A stretch of DNA of 48,457 nt, taken from positions 1 through 48,457 of the forward strand of contig JBCCVR010000028.1 in the NCBI GenBank assembly GCA_039194995.1, read 5' to 3'. Position numbers and translations under genes: made by a program. This document shows, one piece after another, positions 17,563 through 25,593 of this stretch; the first letter of the stretch is position 1; the number at the start of each line of letters is the position of its first letter. The stretch comes from CCY15215 sp039194995 (lineage in GTDB: Bacteria > Cyanobacteriota > Cyanobacteriia > Cyanobacteriales > Spirulinaceae). The notes under the pieces are model-generated. The model was given only the letters and a program-made list of their open reading frames with translations. It was not told the DNA's origin and did not search any database.

Positions 17563-19839
17563 ATGAAAGGTAATATTCTCATTGTTGACGACACCCCAGA
17601 AAATCTGCAAGTTTTATCGGCTACGCTATCCCGAGAAGGATATAAAGTTCGTGGGGTCATTAATGGGTTTATGGCCTTGAGAGTGGCACAGTCCGGTACA
17701 ATTGATCTAATTTTACTTGACATTAAAATGCCGGATATTACTGGCTATGAAGTCTGCGAACAATTAAAAGCCGATCCTCAAACCGAAAAAATTCCAGTTA
17801 TTTTTATCAGTGCTTTAGATGATGCTTTGGACAAAGTTCGTGCGTTTCAAATTGGGGGTAGCGATTATATTACTAAACCCTTCCAAGTTCCCGAAGTTTT
17901 AGCAAGAGTTGAAAATCAGCTAACCATCCGACACTTACAACAAGAACGAGAAGAACAGAATCGAAAACTGAAACAAGAAATTGACGAACGTAAAAAAGCA
18001 GAACTCTCAGCAGAACGTGCGTTGCGTGCAAAAAGCGAATTTTTAACGAATATGAGTCACGAACTGCGCACACCTCTCAATGTAATTTTGGGTTTCACAC
18101 AACTCATGAGTAAGGATACGGAAATCGAAGACGAACAACTGGAAAACTTAAATATAATCACTCGCAGTGGCGAACATTTACTGAGTTTAATTAACGATAT
18201 TTTAGATTTATCCAAAATTGAATCCGGGGCAATTGTTTTTCAAGAAAATGCCTTCGATCTCTATCAGCTTCTCGATAATTTGGAAGCTATGTTTTTGTTA
18301 GCAGCAGAACGGAAAGGAATTCGCCTGAATTTTGCGATCGCTAACGACGTACCCCATTACATTAAAACCGATGAAAAGAAACTTCGCAGTTGTTTGATCA
18401 ATCTGCTCAATAATGCCATTAAGTTCACAGATACAGGTTCGGTTACTTTAAGAGTTAGCAATCAATCTAGATCCATCCCCCAACCTCCAGATCCAGACCC
18501 ACTCCCCAGCCCCCTCCCAAGAGGGGGAGTGCAAGAGGAGGAGTGTAAGAGAGGAGCAACCAACAACCAACAACCAATAACCAATAACCAAATCTACTTT
18601 GCAGTTGAAGATACGGGATGCGGAATTGCAACAGAAGAAATCGATCGCCTCTTTGAAGCATTTGTCCAAGCCGAAGCAGGACGAAAAGCTGTAGAAGGAA
18701 CGGGCTTAGGGCTAACGATTACCCGCCAATTTATCACGTTAATGGGGGGAGAAATTTCCGTGCGGAGCAATGTGGGAGAAGGAAGCGTTTTTGAATTTTA
18801 TCTCGTTTCCTCTATTGTCGAGACCCTCCCCGACAGCAAAACTCCCAAACAACGGGTTGTCGGACTGCAAGATCCCGCGATCGCCTATCGGATTTTAGTC
18901 GTTGATGATACGCGAGAGAATTGTTTGCTTTTGACAAAATTACTGCGACCGATCGGATTTGATGTGAGAGAAGCAAGAAATGGCAAAGAAGCGATCGCGA
19001 TTTGGGAAACTTGGTTTCCCCATTTAATTCTCATGGATACTCGAATGCCCATCGCGAACGGCTACGAAGCCACTCGAGAAATCCGGAAGCGAGAAAAGAT
19101 GGCTGCTAACAACTCCTCCAGACCCAACCTAAGAGGGACGCAACCAATACTTCAACTTCGCCCAGTGCAGGCAACCAACACTTCGACTTACTTCGACGAT
19201 GCTCAGTACAAGTCGCCCAGTGCAGGCAACCAACACTTCGACTTCGCGGCTGCTGAGCCTGTCGAAGTACAGTGCAGACAACCAACAACCAACAACCAAC
19301 AGCGGTGCGACCCCGCGTCGGCGCAAGACGCAAGCGGTCAGACCCCGCGACGACGAAAGTCGCAAGGGAATGCTGACCAAGAGAGGGAACGCGCACCAAG
19401 ACAACCAACAATTATTATTGCCTTAACGGCGAGTATTTTTGAGGAACAACGAGGAACAATGATAGAAGCCGGATGTGATGATTTTATTCACAAGCCGTTT
19501 CAAGAAGCGACTTTATTGGATAAAATCGCGATTCACCTTGGTATCTCTTACCGTTTTGAGGATCTAGTGACAACCGAACAATTTAATCGGACTTCTTCCT
19601 TTGCGGAGCGATCCGAACGGTTTTTTCTCTCAGAACTCCAAAAAATGCCGCTAATTTGGGTCAAAAATTTTCATCGCTATGCCCGCGAAATTAACGAAGA
19701 GGCAACCTTAAAAGCGATCGAAGAAACGAGCGATCGCGCTCCCACCCTAGGAGTAGAATTACGCAATTTATATGAAGACTCTCGATTTGACATTCTTGTT
19801 CGCATCGCTGAAAAATTTATGGAAAGTTGCGACAAGTAA
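17563..19839 (+). CDS. Hybrid histidine kinase 4 (REC-HisKA-HATPase-REC with repeat-derived inserts)
   Basis: This soluble 758-residue kinase begins with a receiver (ILIVDDTPEN, phospho-acceptor Asp53). A coiled coil leads into HisKA with His166 (TNMSHELRTPLNV) and an ATPase domain with N box near 280 and DTGCGI from Asp350. A second receiver carries Asp492 (MDTRMPIANG), and a C-terminal helical tail begins MPLIWVKNFHRYAREINE. Two segments do not belong to the domains: about 40 Pro/Glu/Gln-rich residues in the ATPase loop (18470-18590), and about 100 residues (19105-19412) between helix 3 and strand 4 of the second receiver. Both are made of DNA repeats. The receiver resumes at IIIALTASIFEE and keeps the KPF lysine, so the fold could survive if the insert loops out. 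Confidence 0.92.
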   Translation: MKGNILIVDDTPENLQVLSATLSREGYKVRGVINGFMALRVAQSGTIDLILLDIKMPDITGYEVCEQLKADPQTEKIPVIFISALDDALDKVRAFQIGGSDYITKPFQVPEVLARVENQLTIRHLQQEREEQNRKLKQEIDERKKAELSAERALRAKSEFLTNMSHELRTPLNVILGFTQLMSKDTEIEDEQLENLNIITRSGEHLLSLINDILDLSKIESGAIVFQENAFDLYQLLDNLEAMFLLAAERKGIRLNFAIANDVPHYIKTDEKKLRSCLINLLNNAIKFTDTGSVTLRVSNQSRSIPQPPDPDPLPSPLPRGGVQEEECKRGATNNQQPITNNQIYFAVEDTGCGIATEEIDRLFEAFVQAEAGRKAVEGTGLGLTITRQFITLMGGEISVRSNVGEGSVFEFYLVSSIVETLPDSKTPKQRVVGLQDPAIAYRILVVDDTRENCLLLTKLLRPIGFDVREARNGKEAIAIWETWFPHLILMDTRMPIANGYEATREIRKREKMAANNSSRPNLRGTQPILQLRPVQATNTSTYFDDAQYKSPSAGNQHFDFAAAEPVEVQCRQPTTNNQQRCDPASAQDASGQTPRRRKSQGNADQERERAPRQPTIIIALTASIFEEQRGTMIEAGCDDFIHKPFQEATLLDKIAIHLGISYRFEDLVTTEQFNRTSSFAERSERFFLSELQKMPLIWVKNFHRYAREINEEATLKAIEETSDRAPTLGVELRNLYEDSRFDILVRIAEKFMESCDK
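18470..18590 (+). repeat. Composite repeat insert in kinase 4 ATPase loop
   Basis: This comprises a C-rich hairpin (CCCCCTC-ccaa-GAGGGGG, 18510-18527), G/A-rich spacer, then two CAACAAC and two CAATAAC heptamers (18561-18588). The hairpin-plus-heptamer composite matches the one in the pntAA-pntAB spacer at 34061-34127. It is translated in frame as a low-complexity insert. Confidence 0.9.
19105..19412 (+). repeat. About 300-bp repeat mosaic inside the second receiver of kinase 4
   Basis: Elements seen are an exact 31-bp direct repeat (19159-19189 and 19214-19244, 55 bp apart), TTCGACTT/GAGCCTGTCGAAGT arms, CAACAAC-type heptamers, and a GCGGTGCGACCCCGCGTCGG-type unit that recurs in kinase 5 at 22384. 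The 55-bp offset means the two 31-bp copies are read in different frames (PVQATNTST versus PSAGNQHFD). Confidence 0.9.
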
Positions 19840-19870
19840 TTAAATACTAAGATGAATTTACTATAGACCT

Positions 19871-22800
19871 ATGGACAAAAAAATTACAATTCTCATTGTA
19901 GACGACCAGCCTAGCAACCTCAGATTTTTAGCACGATTATTACAAAAACAAGGCTATCGCGTTCGTCGGGCAATTTCTGGAGAACTTGCCCTCAATGCCG
20001 CTTTTGCCGTACCGCCCGACTTGATTTTACTCGATATTCTCATGCCGGAAATCAACGGCTACGAAGTTTGCGAGAAACTTAAAAGAGACGAGCGAACCCA
20101 AGACATTCCCGTTATCTTTATTAGCGTCATCGATCGTGCTGACGAAAAAGTGAGAGCTTTTGAGGTCGGCGGCGTTGATTATATTACCAAACCCTTTCAA
20201 GCCAATGAAGTCTTAGCGCGCATCCATCATCAACTTACAATTCGCCAACTCCAACAGCAACTCGAAACCCAAAATACTCAACTCAAAGCCGAAATTCAAC
20301 AACGCACTTTAGCGCAAAAAGAAACGCAACTCCTCCTCGAATTGAGTCGTTCCTTTGCCCGTTGTCCCGATTTTGCAACAGCTTTGGCAGAAACTTTACA
20401 TCGCGTGGGTCGAACCATTGACGCGGTGTATGCCGAAGTTTGGATCGAGGCAGACGCAACTTCCCTGCAATGCGCCCAAACTTGGTCGGCGACAACCCCG
20501 AATCCCTTCATTCGCGCTGCTGCGGATCGCGTCGCGATCGCCCTCCCCAAAACCCAAGGCTTAATTGGCAGAGTCTGGGAAAAGTGCCAACCGGAATGCT
20601 GGCAAGATTCAGAAGAGCTTGCCTCTTTTATTGCGAGTCATCCTTATCTCTCTAGAGAGGTTCATTTTCAGTCCGGGTTAGTCGTTCCCGTGGCATTGGC
20701 AAACCCGACAGAAACCCCCCCGCGCGACGATTTCCACGCGGAAAAGCCAAACAACGCCCTCGCTATCTTAGTGTTTTTTAGCACTGACACGACCTACGAT
20801 TGCCATTGGTGTGAATTAGTGATTGCCATCGCCGCTCAACTCGGGGCAATGGTTCAGCAAAAACAAGCCGAAGCCAACCGACGCATCTCCGAAGAAAAAT
20901 TTACAAAAGCCTTTCGTTCCAGTCCCCACGCCATCGCCATCAAAACTTTTCCCGAAGGGCGCTATCTCGATGCCAACGAAAGTTTTTTCGAGTTATTGGG
21001 TTATACCCCCCAAGAAATTATCGGCTCACGATCGCCAGAGTTAGGAATTTGGCTCGATGCCCAACGGCGCGATCGCTTTCTACGCCAGCTCGAGGCGCAA
21101 AATGGCAGTATTCGCAATCTTGAAGTCGAATTTCGCACTAAATCCGGCCAAATTAAAACCCTATTGCTGTCTGCCGAACTGATCGACCTGCAAGGGCAAA
21201 AGTGCGTTACTCTCGTCACGAATGATATTAGCGATCGCAAGCGCGCGGAAGAAGCCTTAAGAGAGAGCGCGAATCGAGAAGTGGCGATCTCGACTATTAT
21301 CGAACGGATGCGAAGTACCCTCGAGATCGAAAGTATTTTCAACATTACCACTCGGGAGTTACGTCGGGTTTTGAGTTGCGATCGAGTCATTATCTGTCGC
21401 TTTAATCCCGATGGAAGTGGAGAAGTAGTCGCCGAAAACGTTGGGAAAAAATGGAATTCGTTAATCGATCGCGACAAAGCGATCGCGACAGCACCAAACC
21501 CTTATTCCTTCCAAGCATTTTACAAAATCCTTATTCTCGAATATCCCGATCTGCAATCCACTCTAGAGGAAACCTCCCCTCCCAAAACGCGCTATTTTGG
21601 CGTGGAGGATATTTATACGAGAGGACTTGAACCCTATGACGAAGAAATGCTAGAAATCTGTCAGGCTCGCGCTTACCTCGCCGTCCCGATTCTGAGCGCC
21701 GTACGGGAACAAGGAGAAAAAGAAGCCACATCCAAGCCTAAATTGTGGGGACTGCTAGCAGCTTATCAAAATTCGATCCCCCGGCATTGGCAAGAAGAAG
21801 AAATTAATATCGCCGTGCAAATCGGCACGCAAATGGGAATTGCCCTCCAACAAGCCGAATTGCTGGCTCGAACGCAACAGCAGGCAGAAGCCTTGAAGAT
21901 CGCCAAAGAAGCCGCCGATAGTGCTAACCGCGCTAAAAGCGAGTTTTTGGCAAACATGAGTCACGAGTTGCGGACTCCCCTCAATGCCATTTTAGGATTT
22001 ACCCAACTCATGGTGCGAGATGAGAATCTCGAGCGCGAGCAACAAGAAAATCTCGATATTATCAATCGCAGTGGCGAACACCTGCTCGCACTCATCAATG
22101 ACATCTTAGAAATGTCCAAAATTGAAGCCGGACGGGCAAAATTTAACGAAGATACATTTAATCTTTATCGCTTATTAGATAGTTTAGAAGATATGTTTCG
22201 CTTGAAAGCAAGAAACAAAAATATCGAGTTAATTTGCGATCGCGATCGCGATCTCCCCCAATACATTCTCACGGATTTACAAAAACTTCGCCAAGTTCTC
22301 ATTAACCTGCTAGGAAACGCCATTAAGTTCACCGATCGAGGATTCGTGCGATTATCCGTCACCAGTCCAACAACAAACAACAAGCGGTGCGACCCCGCGT
22401 CGGACGGGGCTTATAAACTCTGGAGGAAACCTCCAGAGACAGCCTCTTCGCAAGACGCAAGCGGTCAGACCCCGCGTCGGCGCAAGACGCAAGCGGTGCG
22501 ACCCCGCGACGACGAAAGCGGTCAGACCCCGCGTCGGCGACAGACGCAAGGGAATGCTGACCAAGACAGTCGCAAGGGAACGCGCACCAAGAGAGGGAAT
22601 GCTGACCAAGAGAGGGAACGCGCACCAAGACACCAACAAACAACAAACAATAGCAACCCACCCCCCAACCCCAAACCCCAACCCCCTCCCAAGAAGGGGA
22701 GAGCAATAGAGGGAGAGCAACAAAAGACCCTCCACTTTGAAGTTGAAGATACGGGATGCGGTATTGCCGCAGAAGAAATCAAGACAATTTTTGAGGCATT

Positions 22801-23731
22801 CGGACAGACGAAACAAGGAACTCAATTCTCGGAAGGAACTGGGTTAGGGCTGCCCATCAGCTTGCAATTTACGCGCTTGATGGGAGGAGAATTAAATTTG
22901 CTGAGCGAAGTCGGAGGCGGCTCGAAATTCTTCTTTGAGATTCCCATTCGGATTACTCAAGAGTACGCGCCCGAGACCATTCCTCTTCCGAAAAGACCCA
23001 TAAAAGCGATCGCCCCCGATGCGTCCGAGGAAATGTATCGAATTTTAGTGGTTGAGGATCGGCAAAATAATCGCCTGTTGCTGGTTAACCTCCTCGGTGC
23101 TTTAGGATTTGATGTCAAAACCGCAGCGAATGGAGTCGAGGCGATCGCCGTCTGGGAATCTTGGCATCCCCACCTGATCTGGATGGATCTGCAAATGCCC
23201 GTCATGGATGGTTACGAAGCCACCCAGCAAATTCGCGATCGCGAAAGCGAACAAAACCAGCAACAAACAGCCCGAAAGCCCGTTCCCATTATTGCCCTGA
23301 GTGCCAGTGCTTTTGCTGAAGACCGCCAAAATGCCCTCGCGGCAGGATGCAATGATTTTTTGAGCAAGCCCTTTCAAGAAGAAGAATTACTCGACAAAAT
23401 GGAACAATATATCGGGGTACAATATACTTACGAACGAACGAAAAACTCACAAAATGATTTGAGAGAATCGGAATCAAGTTCACTCATTAGAGAAAATCAA
23501 GAGGTGACTGAGGTGCTGCCCCTTAAACCTTCCGCACTGCAAGTAATGCCGGATCGTTGGCGAAAAAAACTTTACGAAGCATCGGTTCAATGCAGCGATC
23601 GCCTGATTCACGAAGCGATCGCCCAAATTCCCGAAGAACACTCTAACTTAGAAATGGCACTGACCAATTTAGTGGAGGAGTTTCGCTTTGATATTTTGAT
23701 GGAACTGGCACAGCAAGACATACAACCCTAA
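19871..23731 (+). CDS. Hybrid histidine kinase 5 (REC-GAF-PAS-GAF-HisKA-HATPase-REC)
   Basis: This 1286-residue soluble protein is the largest of the cluster. It has a receiver with Asp55 (LLDILMPEING), a coiled coil, a GAF domain (about 155-330) and a PAS domain (about 340-460; HAIAIKTFPEGRYLDANESF). A second GAF (about 475-670) resembles cyanobacteriochrome/phytochrome GAFs (VIICRFNPDGSGEVVAENVG; DIYTRGLEPYDEEMLEICQA). However, Tyr589 occupies the usual chromophore-Cys position, so bilin attachment there is unlikely. HisKA has His698. The ATPase has an N box near 812 but DTGCGI only from Asp960, because of a repeat-derived insert of about 115 residues. The C-terminal receiver has Asp1106 (MDLQMPVMDG), and the conserved tail begins MPDRWRKKLYEA. 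Confidence 0.93.
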   Translation: MDKKITILIVDDQPSNLRFLARLLQKQGYRVRRAISGELALNAAFAVPPDLILLDILMPEINGYEVCEKLKRDERTQDIPVIFISVIDRADEKVRAFEVGGVDYITKPFQANEVLARIHHQLTIRQLQQQLETQNTQLKAEIQQRTLAQKETQLLLELSRSFARCPDFATALAETLHRVGRTIDAVYAEVWIEADATSLQCAQTWSATTPNPFIRAAADRVAIALPKTQGLIGRVWEKCQPECWQDSEELASFIASHPYLSREVHFQSGLVVPVALANPTETPPRDDFHAEKPNNALAILVFFSTDTTYDCHWCELVIAIAAQLGAMVQQKQAEANRRISEEKFTKAFRSSPHAIAIKTFPEGRYLDANESFFELLGYTPQEIIGSRSPELGIWLDAQRRDRFLRQLEAQNGSIRNLEVEFRTKSGQIKTLLLSAELIDLQGQKCVTLVTNDISDRKRAEEALRESANREVAISTIIERMRSTLEIESIFNITTRELRRVLSCDRVIICRFNPDGSGEVVAENVGKKWNSLIDRDKAIATAPNPYSFQAFYKILILEYPDLQSTLEETSPPKTRYFGVEDIYTRGLEPYDEEMLEICQARAYLAVPILSAVREQGEKEATSKPKLWGLLAAYQNSIPRHWQEEEINIAVQIGTQMGIALQQAELLARTQQQAEALKIAKEAADSANRAKSEFLANMSHELRTPLNAILGFTQLMVRDENLEREQQENLDIINRSGEHLLALINDILEMSKIEAGRAKFNEDTFNLYRLLDSLEDMFRLKARNKNIELICDRDRDLPQYILTDLQKLRQVLINLLGNAIKFTDRGFVRLSVTSPTTNNKRCDPASDGAYKLWRKPPETASSQDASGQTPRRRKTQAVRPRDDESGQTPRRRQTQGNADQDSRKGTRTKRGNADQERERAPRHQQTTNNSNPPPNPKPQPPPKKGRAIEGEQQKTLHFEVEDTGCGIAAEEIKTIFEAFGQTKQGTQFSEGTGLGLPISLQFTRLMGGELNLLSEVGGGSKFFFEIPIRITQEYAPETIPLPKRPIKAIAPDASEEMYRILVVEDRQNNRLLLVNLLGALGFDVKTAANGVEAIAVWESWHPHLIWMDLQMPVMDGYEATQQIRDRESEQNQQQTARKPVPIIALSASAFAEDRQNALAAGCNDFLSKPFQEEELLDKMEQYIGVQYTYERTKNSQNDLRESESSSLIRENQEVTEVLPLKPSALQVMPDRWRKKLYEASVQCSDRLIHEAIAQIPEEHSNLEMALTNLVEEFRFDILMELAQQDIQP
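22366..22722 (+). repeat. About 350-bp repeat mosaic inside kinase 5 ATPase loop
   Basis: This contains several GCGGTGCGACCCCGCGTCGG / GGTCAGACCCCGCG units, a perfect 9-bp hairpin CTCTGGAGG-aaa-CCTCCAGAG (22418-22438), repeated GGGAATGCTGACCAAGA and GGGAACGCGCACCAAGA units, CAACAAA-type heptamers, and a CCCCTCCCAAG-type hairpin near 22682-22702. It is read in frame without a stop. Part of the peptide (QDASGQTPRRRK, GNADQERERAPR) matches the kinase 4 receiver insert. Confidence 0.92.
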
Positions 23732-23773
23732 ACAACCCCAAACTATTAACATCGATCCTCTATTGAATGAACC

Positions 23774-25564
23774 GTGGAGAAAAAAAGTTCCCCCCCTATC
23801 GCCGATATTTTGATTGTGGATGATACGCCAGAAAATCTCCGCTTGCTTTCCGTAATGCTCGCTCGAGAAGGGTACAAGGTTCGTCAGGCCATCAACGGGA
23901 CAATTGCCCTGAATGCAGTACGCCGCATGGCTCCGGATTTGATTTTACTCGACATTATGATGCCGGAAATTGATGGTTATGATGTCTGTCTGGCGCTGAA
24001 AGCCAATCCGGAAACCTTGAATATTCCCGTTATTTTTTTGAGCGCTCTCGATGATATCGTCGATAAGGTCAAGGCTTTTTCTGTCGGTGGTGCAGACTTT
24101 ATCAATAAGCCATTTCAAGTCCAAGAAGTTCTCGTTCGCGTCAAAAGCCAACTGGAACTCAGATCGGCAAAGCAGAAGATATTACAACTCAATGCCGAGT
24201 TAGAAAAGCGAGTCCAGCAACGCACGCAAGAGTTGGAAATTGCCAACGCCCAACTCCAAAAAATGGCCATGCAAGATCCCCTGACGGAATTGCCCAATCG
24301 CGTGTTTTTCATGCAGCACCTTAAATCTTTGCTCGGGCAAATGCACGAATGCGAACAAAAAAAATTCGTGCTTCTATTTCTCGATTGCGATCGCTTTAAA
24401 GTCATTAATGATTCTCTCGGCCATCTCATTGGTGATGAACTGCTTATTTCTTTGGCTCGCCATCTTAGAGTACTCCTCAAACCCACCGATACGCTAGCAC
24501 GATTGGGGGGAGATGAATTCGCTATTCTCGTAACGGAGATCCAATCAATTGAGGATGCCATTGATATTGCCAAGACGATTTTGGATTCTTTGAGCCAACC
24601 CTTTAAAATCCAAGGGCGAGAGATTTTTCTCAGTGCCAGTATCGGGATGGCCAAAGCAACCCTCGACTATACGCAACCCGAATATTTGTTGCGGGATGCC
24701 GACAGTGCCATGTATCGCGCCAAAGCCTTGGGAAAATCCCGCTATCACATCTTCGATCCGTCCCTGCACGCCGAAGCGCTTTCTTTTTTTCAAGTCGAAA
24801 CCGATTTGCGACGGGCGATCGCCAGAAAAGAATTCGTCGTTTACTATCAACCCATTATCGCCCTAGCTTCGGGGAAAATCACGGGATTCGAAGCCCTCGT
24901 GCGCTGGCAACATCCCACTCGCGGTTTATTATCTCCCAATGTTTTTATTCCCATTGCCGAGGAAACCGGAGCGATCGCCGCGATCGGATATTCCGTGCTC
25001 GAGGGAGCCTGCCAACAATTGCGGCAATGGCAAGATCGAGCATCGGGCGCTTCAACCCTCTCGATGAATGTGAATCTGTCCGTCAGACAATTTGCCAGCA
25101 AAGATTTACTCGAACAAATCGATCGCGCGGTGGCCGATGCTTGCCTCGATCCTTGTACCCTGAAATTAGAGATTACCGAAAGCGCGATTATGGATAATCA
25201 GAGGGCTGCGAGAATGTTGAAACAACTCCGCGATCGCGCTATTAAAATTTGTTTGGATGACTTTGGAACGGGTTATTCTTCTCTCAATTATCTCCACCGC
25301 TTTCCCCTCAACACCCTCAAAATTGATAAATCATTTATTAGTAGTTGGAACGATGCGGATCCTTCCCTCGGACTCGTTCCTGTTATCATAAGTATTGCTC
25401 GCACGATGGGACTTGAAACCGTAGCAGAAGGCATAGAAACGCGAGAGCAGCTCGAACGACTGAAAAATCTTGACTGTGATTTCGGACAGGGTTATTTCTT
25501 TTCGCGTCCTCTGACCGCAGCCCGAGCCACTGAGCTACTCGAATCATCTCCTCAATGGGATTGA
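23774..25564 (+). CDS. REC-GGDEF-EAL response regulator (c-di-GMP turnover)
   Basis: This 596-residue response regulator starts with a GTG. The receiver has phospho-acceptor Asp60 (LLDIMMPEIDG). A coiled-coil linker leads to a diguanylate cyclase domain with an intact active site (RLGGDEFAI, GGDEF at 245-249). The usual RxxD inhibitory site five residues upstream reads KPTD, lacking the arginine. The phosphodiesterase domain has EAL at 373-375 (GFEALVRWQHP), LEITES, DDFGTGYSSL and the GIET segment, so both catalytic domains look functional. The inferred role is to convert phosphate signals from the neighbouring kinases into changes in cyclic di-GMP. It lies 42 bp after kinase 5 and is the only gene of the cluster with a catalytic output domain. 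Confidence 0.95.
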   Translation: MEKKSSPPIADILIVDDTPENLRLLSVMLAREGYKVRQAINGTIALNAVRRMAPDLILLDIMMPEIDGYDVCLALKANPETLNIPVIFLSALDDIVDKVKAFSVGGADFINKPFQVQEVLVRVKSQLELRSAKQKILQLNAELEKRVQQRTQELEIANAQLQKMAMQDPLTELPNRVFFMQHLKSLLGQMHECEQKKFVLLFLDCDRFKVINDSLGHLIGDELLISLARHLRVLLKPTDTLARLGGDEFAILVTEIQSIEDAIDIAKTILDSLSQPFKIQGREIFLSASIGMAKATLDYTQPEYLLRDADSAMYRAKALGKSRYHIFDPSLHAEALSFFQVETDLRRAIARKEFVVYYQPIIALASGKITGFEALVRWQHPTRGLLSPNVFIPIAEETGAIAAIGYSVLEGACQQLRQWQDRASGASTLSMNVNLSVRQFASKDLLEQIDRAVADACLDPCTLKLEITESAIMDNQRAARMLKQLRDRAIKICLDDFGTGYSSLNYLHRFPLNTLKIDKSFISSWNDADPSLGLVPVIISIARTMGLETVAEGIETREQLERLKNLDCDFGQGYFFSRPLTAARATELLESSPQWD

Positions 25565-25592
25565 TAATTGATAATTGCTAATTGATAATTGA
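25561..25592 (+). repeat. TTGATAA/AATTGAT heptamer repeat
   Basis: A TTGATAA-type tandem repeat of about four imperfect units spans the stop codon of the GGDEF-EAL gene and the spacer up to the next ATG at 25594. It differs in sequence from the CAATAAC family but has the same 7-bp period. Confidence 0.8.
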
Positions 25593-25593
25593 A

